The position numbers were made by a program, and so were the translations under genes. A stretch of 64,000 nucleotides of DNA from positions 46,199,980 to 46,263,979 of the forward strand of contig NC_068575.1 in the NCBI RefSeq assembly GCF_025698545.1, in the 5' to 3' direction. This DNA is from Gossypium raimondii (taxonomy: Eukaryota; Streptophyta; Magnoliopsida; Malvales; Malvaceae). Below are positions 1-10,966 of this stretch, in pieces; position 1 is the first letter of the stretch, and each line of letters starts with the position of its first letter. The notes below the pieces were generated by a model. The model searched no databases. It worked only from the letters and a program-made list of their open reading frames with translations, and was not told the origin of the DNA.

Positions 1-1322
1 CATCAACGGTTACAACCCTAGCCATATCCTCCAACCCCTCCATATCTAACCTTGGAAAAATCCCACGCAAAGGAAACAACACATGCCTTTGGTCATTCAG
101 AGAGTACAATGATTTGAAAAATGAAATTGCTTCATGTTGAAGAACTTCGTCATCAAAACACCAATCACCATCAACCTTTAAAGCATAAATTTTATTGAAG
201 TTCCTCCTTCTCAAAGTCTTGGTGTGAAAATATTTCATATTACAATCCCTTTGTTGGATCCATTCTATTCTAGATTTCTGTCAACATAAAGATTCTTCTT
301 CATCAAGGACCTTTTCATACTCAATTCTTAGCTTCAATTCTAGATCCAAAAGAAATCTAGAACACTTTCTATTAAGCGCGGCTTGGATTTTTCCAATATG
401 ACGGGCTAGGCTTGCTTCCTTCTGCCAATGTGCCCATACACTTCCTTATTCCATTTTTGAAGCTCCACGGAAAGATTGCTGACACAGGTAGAGATCTCCT
501 GTCCACAATTCCAATTCTCACGAACAAAATTTCTGAATGATGAGTGTTGAACCCAAGAGGCCAAAAAGCGGAAAGGCCGACTTGGTCTATTGACCATAGA
601 GGAATCCTTTGAAAGCAAAAGCGACCTGTGGTCTGATTTCAAACGAGGAAGGTGAAAGACTAAAACATCTGGAAAAATTTGAAGCCAATCAAAGTTTCCA
701 AAAGCCATATCCAATCTCTCAAATGTAGTCCCCCTTCTCCAAGTAAATTGAGGCCCCTTAAATCCAAGATCTTAAAGACCATCCACCTGGATAAAACTTT
801 GGAACATTTACGTCCCGACGACACTGATCGTCCCCCTCTTTTTTCACCCGAAGATAAGTAGGCATTAAAGTCTTCCACCAATAACCAAGGCCCATTAACA
901 GGACGAGCAATTAAAATTAAACAATTCTACAAATCCCTACGCTTTCGCTTATCCGGACTACCATATACGAAAGTCACAAAAGCACCCTGAACCTCCATTT
1001 CATTCTTAATGTAACTATGAATAAATTGGGGGTTATTATTCAGCACTTGAATCTGAATTCCACTCCTCCAGCAGACCCAAACTCCCCCAGAAAATCCCTG
1101 TGCTTCGACTCTATAGGAAAAGTCAATACCAAGCTTGGCAATAATTTTTTCCGCCTTAGGACCACTAACCCAAGTTTCAAGGAAAACTGCTATCACAACT
1201 TCATGTTCCACAAAATAGTCATTAACCACCTTGATGAATTTGGGACTTGCACAACCTTGGCAGTTCCAAACAAAAATCTTAGGCAATAACATAGACAAAA
1301 ATGGTAAGAAAAGCAACCCCAC
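1..1322 (-). pseudogene. LINE ORF2 start: endonuclease region
   Basis: The frame beginning near 1322 carries the hallmark start of plant LINE ORF2, FVWNCQGCASPKF, which is the first strand of the apurinic/apyrimidinic-type endonuclease fold. Further on come VVIAVFLETWVSG and FSGGVWVCWRSG, also typical of this domain. A second open piece (714 to 406) contains LKSDHRSLLL, matching the conserved C-terminal SDH motif of the endonuclease. In an active LINE this enzyme nicks target DNA to prime reverse transcription. Here the frame is interrupted between the two pieces, so this is a relic. The downstream reverse transcriptase is not in the window. Confidence 0.8.
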
Positions 1323-1869
1323 CTCACAGAGTGGTTATATACCATCCATTACCAGCTTGCTACCCTCCTTTGCCTCCGAAATGGAATTGGTAGCCACTCT
1401 TTCAATATCATCAACAATACGGCTCATTGCCTCCGAAATAGGTAGTCGCCTAGACCCTCGGCTCTTAAATTTGTTGCTCTTGCCCCTTAAGGAGATTGAT
1501 TTTTTTTACCACGTTTGGGTATCCCCTTCGTATTAAGAGTTATCCCAGACACCCTCCCCGACACCACCTCCAGCTTTTTATTATTCCTCCATGCATCTTC
1601 TAGTCAGTTACGGTCTTGATTTTCAACAAAAATCACAGCCAAATGATTATCCTTGTTGAGCTTGGTTTTCAAAGCTTTTTCTATCACCAAATTAGAAGCA
1701 GGTGAATTTAGATGGACAGTACGCTTATCAATTAGTGTAAAAATAATGGTAATTATAAAATTACATATTATAATAATATTATAATATGAGATAAAAATAA
1801 ACTAAATACATTATATCGCACCTATTTACCTATCCAAACTCATCTTTAATGTCGATGGATTGCGCTGGT

Positions 1870-2790
1870 CGGTAGACTTTTCCTATGGAAGTTCAATAGC
1901 AGCAGGTTGTGTGAACGATTCCAAGTTACTTATGGGAATCGAGTCATTCCTGTTAGAACCCATTTCACCCCCTAAACTTGAGGCTCTTATGGGCCCGCCA
2001 GAATTAGTTGAAGAAATACCCATGACCTAGCCTCCCAAATTGACAAAGCCTGACCCTTTAACTATTCCACGCGGCCCAGCATCTTTCCCAGTCCCCATGG
2101 TCCAAAATTAAATTATCAACACCTAAAGGTTCATCGTAAATGGACAGTCCTTTTCCCTTTGATTTAGCATTAAAACCAGATAATATTTTGCACAGCATCT
2201 ATCCCATTGTTCCTTAAATTAAGCAGAACATTAAAATGAGATCCCATAAGGTTAGCACTTTCCTTAACATCCTTGCCAGAACCTTTACTCCGATCAACCT
2301 TCCTTAACCGTCGGTCAACTAACATCCAAGGGCCAAATTCCTTAGCTTCTTCATGATTAACCTTAGAACCACTGGAGCGTGTACCCAAATTCAAGTCAAC
2401 ATCATCTCCTATTCTTTCCTAAACATGCAATGTCGGGCATGACTCTTTCATATGTCCATAGTGGCCACACGTAAAGCAAACATTTGTAAGGGATTCATAC
2501 TCTACCCTCTACACCCAACCATCCACTTTAATTTTAGAGACTAAAGGTTTATACAAGTCAACCATAATAGCCAGGCGAACAAACTTACCCCGCAGTGCAC
2601 TTCCTGTGTTATCATCCAACTTGATGACTCTACCCACCATCTCCCCAATGGTTTTGATAACACTTTTCCTATACATAGACCCCGGCACACTTGGGAATCG
2701 AATCTAAACGAAAACACTCGACGGGAACGGTTGGCTTGTGGAGAAATATCTAGACCAAGTTTGCACAATAAGATAATACCCAAACACTAT
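1870..2790 (-). pseudogene. LINE ORF1 fragment: DUF4283 end and zinc knuckle
   Basis: Around 2490 to 2425 the minus strand reads CFTCGHYGHMKESC, a CX2CX4HX4C zinc knuckle of the type found in plant LINE ORF1 (gag-like) proteins. It is preceded by RVEYESL, the usual lead-in to this knuckle, and by a degraded DUF4283-like stretch near 2700 to 2540. After it an open piece (2394 to 2170) contains FGPWMLVDRR, the motif that follows the knuckle in this family. ORF1 proteins bind the element's RNA. Several breaks and a missing N-terminal half make it non-functional. Confidence 0.75.
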
Positions 2791-3457
2791 GCATAGATTT
2801 TATTAAATTTTTAATTAAGAGTAGCATAGATTTTATGCATAATTTTATTATCTAATTAATATAAATAAAATAAATTCAGAATATTGATTTAGGGCTTAAA
2901 CAAAATATTTGTACTTGAATTTGGTTTTATTATTGTTGACTCAACTCAAACTTAAACACAGATAATTCAAAGCTTGACTTCAAACATGAATTTAAGTTAT
3001 TCTTTACTTGGTAAACGAGTTTAATAAGTAAATTTGAGCAGTTCAATTTTTATCTTTTTTTTTAATAGACTGGTTGGATTTTATTAAAAATAAAACAGAG
3101 CCCAAAGATCTGTAAAGGTCCAAAACACACAACAATAAACTTTAGATATTAAATTTTAATCTTAGTTTGAGTTTTTCGATTTGGAATTAGGGTGTTTTTA
3201 GTGTTGTCAATTTATGTTATATCCAAAGCATTTCCTGCCAGTTTCCTTCAAATTCTGCCATTGAAGCTTTGATCTTCTTCCCCATAATAGATGCCTCCAT
3301 AGAGTTGTGCAGCAGTCTAGAACCAATTTTCCAACTCCTGATGTAATTTCCAGATTAGAAAAGGATTAAACGTGTATACTAATATTGTAGAATTCAACCT
3401 TGACCATTCAATATTTCATAAATATATTCAACCCTTCATCCTTGTAACATCAACAAG
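2791..3457. other. Intergenic, upstream of the kinase gene
   Basis: AT-rich sequence with no coding signal, apart from the short LINE 3' end at about 3050-3145. The last 300 bases before the kinase start should hold its promoter and 5' leader. I see no decisive promoter element. Confidence 0.5.
3050..3145 (-). mobile_element. LINE 3' end, severely 5'-truncated
   Basis: On the minus strand this reads as a typical plant LINE 3' end: a segment with CTTTGGGCTCTG, then AATAAAATCCAACC, then CTATT and a run of about nine A (the T run at 3055-3063). A polyadenylated end with almost no body is the product of an aborted LINE insertion. It may be the tail of a different LINE from the one at 1-2790. No clear target duplication was found. 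Confidence 0.55.
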
Positions 3458-5149
3458 ATGTCTTCGCATTCTCTTCCGATATCTTCCCTTCTGGCCCTCT
3501 TCTTTCTCGTTGTCTTAACTAGAGTTCCGACGATTTTATCCATCGACGATCTGCAGTTCTTGGTATGCAGGAACCTCACCCTATGCTACGGAATAACTAA
3601 ATGTTTATTTATTTTTATTTGTTTTAGGGTAATGTATATATTCTTCTTCCAAACCTCATAATCTTGGTTTCTGTTGAATATTTAATGTTGGAATTGAAGA
3701 GTATCCTCTTTATTGATTTTTGCTGTATATTGTATTCACAGGGTCGAATTCCAAGTTGCAGCTGAATCTAATCATAGGTATGAAACAATTTAATGGGTCA
3801 TAATTAACAAAAGTTTTATTATTCCTTGCAAAATTCTGTTTATTAATTAATATTCGATGTCTATTGAAAACAAGATAATTTTTTAGGAAATTTTCAAAAA
3901 TTGCAAGTAATGGGGCGATTATATAATTTATTAACAACGTGCGAATTTTATTCACTAACAACATATGAAATATAAATATAAATTATATTAATTGATTTTG
4001 TTTTTGTGAAATTAATTGATGTGGAGACTGTATTAATCTTCATTCATATATATAACAGGATTGACAGTTGGTGTAACCGTTGTTACTATTGTATTAGTAA
4101 GCTTCATTGTCTTGAGGTTCAAAAGAAAATCATGGTCAAATCATCCCCGCCAAGGAGACAAAGCAACAATTGAAGCCTTTATAAAAAATTTTGGTTCATC
4201 TGCACCAAAGCGATATTCTTATAGAGAAATCAAGAAAATAACAAATAAATTTCAGGATAATTTAGGTCAAGGAGGATTTGGCAAAGTATACAAAGGAAAA
4301 ATGTCTGATGGTCGTTTCGTGGCGGTTAAAGTCCTAAATGAATCTAAGGGAAATGGAGAAGATTTCATGAATGAAGTAGCTAGTATTAGTAGAACTTCTC
4401 ACGTTAATATTGTGACTTTACTTGGTTTTTGTTTCGAGAGATCGAAGAGAGCTTTGATTTATGAATTCATGCCTCATGGATCTTTGGACAAGTTCATTTA
4501 TAGTCAAGGATCAAATAATCAAAGTCGTCGATCGGAGTGGAAAACTTTGTACGACATTGCACTCGGCATTGCTAGAGGACTCGAATACTTGCATCAAGGT
4601 TGCAACACAAGGATCTTGCACTTCGACATAAAACCTCACAATATCCTTTTAGACAAGAAATTTTGTCCCAAAATATCAGATTTCGGTCTATCTAAATTAT
4701 GTGAAAGAAAGGAGAGTATAATTTCCATGGCTTGCGCAAGGGGAACAGTTGGATATATTGCTCCAAAAGTGTTTTGTCGAAACTTTGGCGGAGTTTCTTA
4801 TAAATCTGATGTCTATAGCTATGGAATGATGGTCCTTGAAATGGTGGGAGGAAAAAAAAATATTGATGTTGGAGTGTCTCAAACTAGTGAAGTGTATTTT
4901 CCGTCATGGATTTATGAGCATATTGATCAATCTATGAACTTGAATCTCAAAAGAGTAATAGCTGAAGAGGAAGAAGAAATAACAAGGAAGTTGATTATAG
5001 TGAGCCTTTGGTGCATTCAACATGACCCATGTGATCGGGCTTCAATGACTAAAGTGCTAGAAATGTTGCAAGGAAGCCTTCAATCATTGGTAATTCCACC
5101 TAAACCTTTTGTATCTTCTCTTTTACGATCCCCTGTAATCAATGAATAA
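3458..5149 (+). CDS. LRK10L-like receptor kinase lacking an ectodomain (cluster copy A)
   Basis: I model three exons, 3458-3562, 3756-3777 and 4059-5149, joined at GT-AG sites in one frame and giving 405 residues. Exon 1 encodes a signal peptide (1-29). Exon 2 and the start of exon 3 encode a membrane segment (about 36-62). The rest is a Ser/Thr kinase of the LRK10L/PR5K type: glycine loop GQGGFG (112-117), VAVK lysine 133, HFDIKPHN with the catalytic Asp at 232 and F instead of the usual R (non-RD), and DFG (250-252). The activation segment ends in APK rather than APE (Lys279). The cysteine-rich GUB_WAK and WAK_assoc domains normally found between signal peptide and membrane segment are absent, so the product would have almost no extracellular part. 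Relatives act in plasma-membrane defence and hormone signalling. It is either a young truncated gene or an early pseudogene; the kinase frame itself is intact. A Copia element starts 68 bp after the stop. Confidence 0.75.
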
Positions 5150-5217
5150 AAAGAGACTTGGACTAGATTGGTTGAATCAAAATCTAATGATTAGTATGAT
5201 GGGTATAGAAAAGTGAC

Positions 5218-5642
5218 TGTTAGGATCATCCCGATTAAGCAACGAACAAGTAAAAATAGTAGAAGAAATTGAGAAGATGAACACACAAATTTAACGTGGA
5301 AAAACCCCTCCAAAGAGGATAAAAAATCACGGGCAAAGATAATTTTACTATAATGGCAAAAGAACGAAGAGTACAAAAGATGGAGACAACAACTAAACCC
5401 CGAAAACCCAAAAGCAAAGAACCCTCAAAATGTAAACACAAAATTCTCTGAATGTGTTATGAGTTCTAATCTAATGGGTGTGTTTACTAAGGTTGTAAAA
5501 GAGCCTATTTATAGGCTAAATTCATATGTTAAATAATAATAAAATAATATAAACTAATCAGTGTTTGACTGAAACAAATAAACAGAGTTTAACTAAAAGA
5601 TTATTTCTCAAATTTGACTGAAAATAGGAGTCATACTTAACA
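5218..5642 (-). repeat. Copia LTR (3' LTR by element orientation)
   Basis: 425 bp with TG...CA ends, about 97% identical to 7160-7584. A palindromic CCTATTTATAGG lies inside; on the minus strand it contains the likely TATA box. Confidence 0.92.
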
Positions 5643-5879
5643 AATCTCCACCTTGACTCATATTTCTACAACGCCATCTTTGCCAAAGCCCGCCACGAAC
5701 CTATCTTGAACTATGCAGGGAATTAACTGAGTCGAATCTGTGCTTAGAAACTGGAAGACTTCTAGCCTTCGACTTGTACACTGCCAAATCAAAACTAACC
5801 CGGGTCTGATTTTCACGAACACAGTGCCCTAACTTTTCAAAACCTGCATCCAAAAGAGAACCTCTCTTCAACGAAACGG

Positions 5880-6386
5880 TCATACATTTTTCCCTCCTAT
5901 GACCAAGTTGCCTCCGCTCCAAACGAGTTGACTTCGACTCAGAATGCATTTAGGACGTCCGATTTCACCGGTCACTGTAGAACCTTCCAGAATATAAAGA
6001 CTACCAATTCTTTTACCTTTTAACAAAACGAGAGCTCCATGAGATACTTTAATACCGCTCGACTCGATGTTGATTCTGTATCCTTTCAAGTCTAAAATAC
6101 TCAAGGAGATGAGATTCTTTCGTAAATCAGGTACATACCTGACATTTAAGAGTGTCCTAATTGTCCCATCGTGTGTCCTGATTTTAACAGTTCCAATACC
6201 AACTACCTTACTAGATGAATCGTTTCCCATGCGCACAACTCTACCTTCAACCGAACTGTATGTAGAGAACCATTTTCTATTGGGACACATGTGGAAAGAA
6301 CATCCGAATCTAGGATCCACTTGGACGTGAGCTTGAGTTATCGCCGTTGACACTAACAAGAAATCATCACCGCTTTCATCGGCCAA
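5880..6386 (-). pseudogene. Copia protease/pre-integrase remnant (fossil)
   Basis: An open stretch on the minus strand resembles the region between gag and integrase of Copia elements. It contains WILDSGCSFHMCPNR-type sequence in degraded form (visible as GCSFHMCPNRKWF), followed by VRYVPDLRKNLISL, which is typical of Copia polyproteins. It is one part of the fossil element at 5218-7584 and is not functional by itself. Confidence 0.8.
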
Positions 6387-6428
6387 ATTAGCACCACTAC
6401 ATCTTCCTCGTTACTCTCGCAGACTCTT

Positions 6429-7112
6429 TTATTTCGCAGATTTATAACAATCGCTTTGGACGTGACCCTTTTTACAATAGCGGCACCTTTTTTCTCGTTT
6501 CTTTGATGCTACTAAAACGGAAGCTTGCCTATCTGCCTTGCTATCCAAATGAAGCTCATTGTCGAGTTTGTCTCTACTCAACAAATGACCCTTCACATCT
6601 TCGAACGAGATTTTGTCTCTGCCATAAATCAGGGTCTCCCTGCAAGACTTGTATGAAGGGGGTAAAGAGCACAATAATAGCATAGCTTGATCTTCATCAT
6701 CAATATGAACCTCAATGTTCTTTAAATCATTTAAAAGAGTAATGAATTGACTGATGTGATCTCTAAGAAGCTCATATTCGTTCATGAGAAACGTAAATAG
6801 ACGTTGTTTCAACACTAAACGGTTAACCGAAGACTTAGTTGCATAAAGAGTTTCTAACCTTTTCCACAATGCGGATGAGATCTTCTCCATCAATACCTCC
6901 TGCAATACCGTATTCGCGAGGCACAACTGGATTGCAGACAAGGCCTTTTCATCAAGTTCTTCCCATTCTGTTTTATTTAGATTCTCAGGCTTTTTCCCGG
7001 TAATAACCTTTTTCAAACCGGATTGAACTAGAATTGCCATCATTCGAACTTGCCACAGATTGAAATTTGTCTCACCATCGAACTTCTCAATTTCAAACCT
7101 TGTTGTTGCCAT
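6429..7112 (-). pseudogene. Copia gag remnant (fossil)
   Basis: An open region of 227 codons on the minus strand matches Copia gag (UBN2-like). It starts MATTRFEIEKFDGETNF and carries LPPSYKSCRETL. It ends in a zinc knuckle of the form CRYCKKGHVQSDC. In live elements gag forms the virus-like particle. This copy belongs to a broken element. Confidence 0.88.
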
Positions 7113-7159
7113 ATCTGAATGGGCTGATCTATGAAAATTAAACTAGCTCTGACACCACT

Positions 7160-7584
7160 TGTTAGGATCGTCCCGATTAAGTAACGAACAAGTAAAAATA
7201 GTAGAAGAAATTGAGAAGATGAACACACAAATTTAACGTGGAAAAACCCCTCCAAAGAGGATAAAAAACCACGGGCAAAGATAATTTTACTATAATGGCA
7301 AAAGAACGAAGAGTACAAAAGATAGAGATAACAACTAAACCCCGAAAACTCGAAAATAAAGAACCCTCAAAATGTAAACACAAAATTCTCTGAATGTGTT
7401 ATGAGTTCTAATCTAATGGGTGTGTTTACTAGGGTTGTAAAAGAGCCTATTTATAGGCTAAATTCATATGTCAAATAATAATAAAATAATCTAAACTAAT
7501 CAGTGTTTGACTAAAACAAATAAACAGAGTTTAACTAAAAGATTATTTCTCAAATTTGACTGAAAATAGGAGTCATACTTAACA
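7160..7584 (-). repeat. Copia LTR (5' LTR by element orientation)
   Basis: 425 bp, partner of 5218-5642. Followed by the target duplication GTGAC (7585-7589), after which kinase 3'-flank sequence resumes and matches copy C at about 17161 onward. Confidence 0.92.
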
Positions 7585-7847
7585 GTGACTAATCATTGAA
7601 TCGATCAAAAAGCGATTCAACTGCTAAAACCTATATTGGACCAATAAAAATATTTTTTTATATTTTCTTTTCAAAGGTGTGACCAACTTGATACTTGATT
7701 CAGTTCAACATAGTTCAATTAATTAAGTTCAACTTTTAACATTTATTATATATATTTGTATTCTTCATGTCTATTTTATGAACTATTTTTGGGGTTTATA
7801 ACTATCCCTTCCAACAATGTTGCCTTCAAGGTTTGAACATGTGTCTC

Positions 7848-8399
7848 TGTTGGTACGTAGGGATAAAAATAAACATATGAGAAATTAACAAAAGTTTTAA
7901 GATGTGTATCAGTGTCACTTTCTTTAAGGTTCTATCACCCACCTATATTATAGTATGCAAAACAATTACTAACAAATAAACATCAATGATGCAATAAAGC
8001 CCAATGACTATCTACATTTTGCACTGACGGAAATAGTCCACTGAGTAGAGCATAGCGAGGATATTAATGTTTGTAAAGAATTTCTACAGTAATTCTTTAT
8101 AGAATAATCTAGAAATAAAAACAATGGTTGGAGAATAGGAAGAAACTTTGTTTTCTATGTTTTGGGTGTGTTATGCAAAAGAAATTTCGCTCCTATTTAT
8201 AGGAGGTCTCATGTCTCTTCATATGGACATAATTACCCAAATAGATAGTCAATCTTTAGCAATAAACATAATTATTTAATAGATATCTACTTGAATAATT
8301 ATAACTATTTATTAAAAACCAAGTGATATAACTTTTGGTTACTTATAATTTTTCATTTGCAACTCTTTGGAACACTATATATTTTAAAATGTTCCAACA
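7848..8399 (-). mobile_element. Solo LTR, probably Copia
   Basis: A 552-bp segment begins TGTTGGTACG and ends GTTCCAACA, so its ends form the short inverted repeat TGTTGG/CCAACA. It is flanked by GTCTC (7843-7847) and GTCTT (8400-8404), a 5-bp target duplication with one change. The paralogous block near 17850-17880 runs straight through without it. CCTATTTATAGG near 8190 fits a promoter TATA box on the minus strand. No internal region is present, which is what LTR-LTR recombination leaves behind. Confidence 0.8.
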
Positions 8400-9312
8400 G
8401 TCTTCTCTTAAAATGTAATGTGTTTTACCATTACACCATCACTTATTGATAACATTTATTATATACTTTATTGTCTTTATCATTTTCGTATGATTAAATA
8501 AAATTGACTTAATTTGGTTGATTTCCTTAGTTTATTCGGAACTTTTACATAATGTATTCGAATTTGATGGTTTGTAACAGACTGTTGAATTCAGAGGATT
8601 TTTTGCATTATTTTCAAAAAAAGACTAAAGGGTAAATTGGAGGAAATATGAAAAGAAAACATTTTTAAAGAAAAGATTGGATATTATAATGGTTTCAAAT
8701 GGATCAGTTAATCAAACAAATCGTATTAAATATCTATCTAGAGAGAGGCATCAAATTGATTGACTTACGAGTTAGCATCGATCAATTGAATCAATTTTTA
8801 AATTTTATAATTTTTAATAATTTATTTAACCGAATTAATTAAATAAGCGATTCCACCCATTTTGAAAATATAAAACTATTCATCTCACTTAAGGATTGGG
8901 TTAAGAGTTTAGCCTAATGACCTTAATTCACTTGGATCATAAGACAACTTCATTCATTAATCTAAAACAAATTATTATTTTAGTAAATAAATAATATTTT
9001 ATTTATTTTTAATTACAAAAATATGATGATAGATAAATATTTTTAATATCTTATCTTTTTTTTTTAAAATGCTAAATTTGAGCTCACACAAATGAATTTA
9101 AATAGAATTTTAAAAAATAGAGGTAGAACCCAATGGTAGAGAACTTGACTAAAGGTGGTGGAAGTTTGAACACCAGAGGAAATTTCCTAATTAAAGAGCT
9201 TTGCGGAAAAATTGCAACTAAAACTTGACTGAAAAGATAATCAACAAGAGCCGGGAATGAAGAAAATGGCAAAGTTTTGGGTCCTCCGCATGTGTATTGA
9301 CCAAACTTGATA

Positions 9313-10550
9313 ATTTTAATTACTACGTTAAAGCTTTTTGCAATATATTAACTACATTACATAGATGTCCTTTTTCGTCAATAATAATAACATAGTCAAG
9401 TGTTGCAAAATTTAGTATTCATTTACTCATTTGATTTTCTCTCTCATTTAACAAGAAATTACAACGATTAAATGAATGCTTGCGGGTCAAATTAATTAAA
9501 TATTGGCCCCATTTTGGGTTCAATGACTTGTCTTTGTTCACTGAGCATAAAAATAATTAAAATATGAGGAAATTGGATAATATTTTACATAATTCTAGTT
9601 TCAATATTGAACACCCAAATTAAGTAGAAAACATTAATATTAAATTAAAACTACTCATAAATTTAGCAAATAACACTACTAAAATTAAAAGAGATAGAAA
9701 ATATATCAAGTGCAAATTATGCTTTATTTAATTAATCACACTTTTGTATTTTCTCCAATATATTATTTTTGTCTTATAAATAGACATTATTAGGTTAAGG
9801 CTACAGAGATTGAGACTTAGTTATTTTTAGTTTTGTTTTGTTCTTTATTTTATGGATTTTAAACCCTATTTTCTTGTCGAAGTTTTGTCGAAGTTTGATT
9901 TAATAAATTTGTGAGATTTATTTGCGCTTTAAATATTCTTTGTTCTTTGGTATTCATGTATCTTCTATTTTAATTACATCTGCTTAGGTTGAATACTCGG
10001 TCGGTTTTTGATAGTTTAGTACGGTTGCCTTATCAATTAAAATAATTAAATCTATAATTGTTTAATCCATTTTAATACTAGCGACAAACTGCATAACTTG
10101 TTTATGTTGTAATGTACGTTTATGTAGTGTGGATGTGTGATCTAGCTTAAATAAACATTGTTGAGGTGAGTTTGTTGGTTAAAATTAAATCTTTCTCGTT
10201 CTTAATGTTGCCAGTAAGTTAAATCTTGGGTGTTGAGTTACAAGGTTATTTATCCATTAGGGAAGTAATTTCAAAGAAGCAACCTCTTGGTTACCGAACA
10301 GGTAATGAGAGATTGGTTGCCTGATGCTGAGTCAGCTACTAGAACTAATTTATCAAAGGCATTGAAATTATCATTAGGTCGATAATCGAATCTATGAATC
10401 AAACGGAGATTTTACTTTGGCTAGAGTTTCTTGTTGTTGATTTTATTTTACTTTTAAAAAAAAACTATTTCATTGAAAAAAATTATAATATATATGTTGA
10501 AAAATTATCTATAATAAATTTTAGAGAATAATAGCTCAATTTTTTTCACT
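9313..10550. other. Intergenic, AT-rich, unassigned repeat-like DNA
   Basis: No coding region. Around 9700-10450 there is a TATA-like TCTTATAAATAG followed by a long transcribed-leader-like stretch. It could be part of an old LTR, but I found no matching partner or ends and leave it unassigned. Confidence 0.35.
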
Positions 10551-10554
10551 AAAA

Positions 10555-10935
10555 GTCAAAATTATAAATTGAGTCACTATATATAGTTTAAAATACATTT
10601 TGGTCACTGAATTTTAAAAGTTACAATATGGTCACTAATGTTATCAATATGTTACATTTGGATTACTAAGTTGTTAATTACTGTTGATGGTGTAATGGTA
10701 ACGACATGGCATATTATATCATCATTTCGGATGAAAATTTTAGGTCAAATTATACTGAAAAATAAAATTAAAATAATTAAATTCTCTCTAAAAGAAAATG
10801 TGTAGGGAGTAGTTGTTCAATTTGATGCAAAATTTTGTCTAAAATAACAACATAATGTGCCATATTAACTTATTGTTATAATGTTAATGATAGTTAATAA
10901 TTAAATGAGAAATATAATAAATCAATAATATTAGC
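10555..10935. repeat. Foldback (inverted-repeat) element
   Basis: The left arm (about 10668-10770) and right arm (about 10820-10905) are imperfect reverse complements. Examples are GACATGGCATATTA against AATGTGCCATATTA, and GATGAAAATTTTAGG against CAAAATTTTGTC. Flanking text of the TTTGGTCACTGAATTTT kind is common to a plant repeat class also seen at 24935-25070. Non-coding and probably a MITE-like element. Confidence 0.6.
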
Positions 10936-10966
10936 TTTGTGTGGTATATTGTTTGTTATAGGTAGT

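Larger units (their letters stand above)
1..2790 (-). mobile_element. LINE (L1-type), 5' part, decayed, runs off the left edge
   Basis: Read on the minus strand, this block has an ORF1-like region (about 2790 to 1870) followed by an ORF2 region (about 1322 to 1), which is the normal plant L1 order. The reverse transcriptase would lie to the left of the window. The ORF1 start is missing: homology begins near 2790 in the middle of the DUF4283 part, and AT-rich sequence lies beyond it. An AT-rich stretch of about 90 bp near 1730-1820 looks like a small insertion. Both reading frames are broken in several places, so this copy cannot be active. No target duplication can be judged because the 3' end is outside. 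Confidence 0.85.
5218..7584 (-). mobile_element. Ty1/Copia LTR retrotransposon, short and broken
   Basis: Two 425-bp direct repeats (5218-5642 and 7160-7584) begin TGTTAGGATC and end CTTAACA. They are flanked by a perfect 5-bp target duplication GTGAC (5213-5217 and 7585-7589). Read on the minus strand, a primer-binding site TGGTGTCAGAGC (initiator-Met type) lies just inside the 5' LTR near 7158-7147, and a purine tract abuts the other LTR near 5660-5643. The internal part of about 1.5 kb holds a gag region and part of a protease/pre-integrase region. Integrase and reverse transcriptase are not recognisable, so it is a fossil that cannot move on its own. The LTRs differ by about 13 of 425 positions by eye (about 3%), implying an insertion roughly one to a few million years old. 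Confidence 0.92.
3997..9312 (+). repeat. Segmental duplication, block A (paired with 16010-18672)
   Basis: From just upstream of kinase exon 3 to about 9312 the sequence aligns with 16010-18672. The aligned parts are the kinase exon, its 3' flank, and the tail containing AGAAAATGGC and GTGTATTGACCAAACTTGAT. Block A is longer because a Copia element and a solo LTR were inserted. Block C carries a MITE instead. The left edge falls in the intron before exon 3, so the signal-peptide exon was not copied, or has been lost, in the other block. Confidence 0.8.

Noticed and set aside
679-861. Open frame of 60 codons on the plus strand
   Set aside because: It is antisense to the LINE endonuclease, whose motifs are clear on the minus strand.
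9084-9272. Open frame of 62 codons on the minus strand
   Set aside because: It sits in the duplicated 3' flank of the kinase. The matching stretch in block C has no conserved frame.
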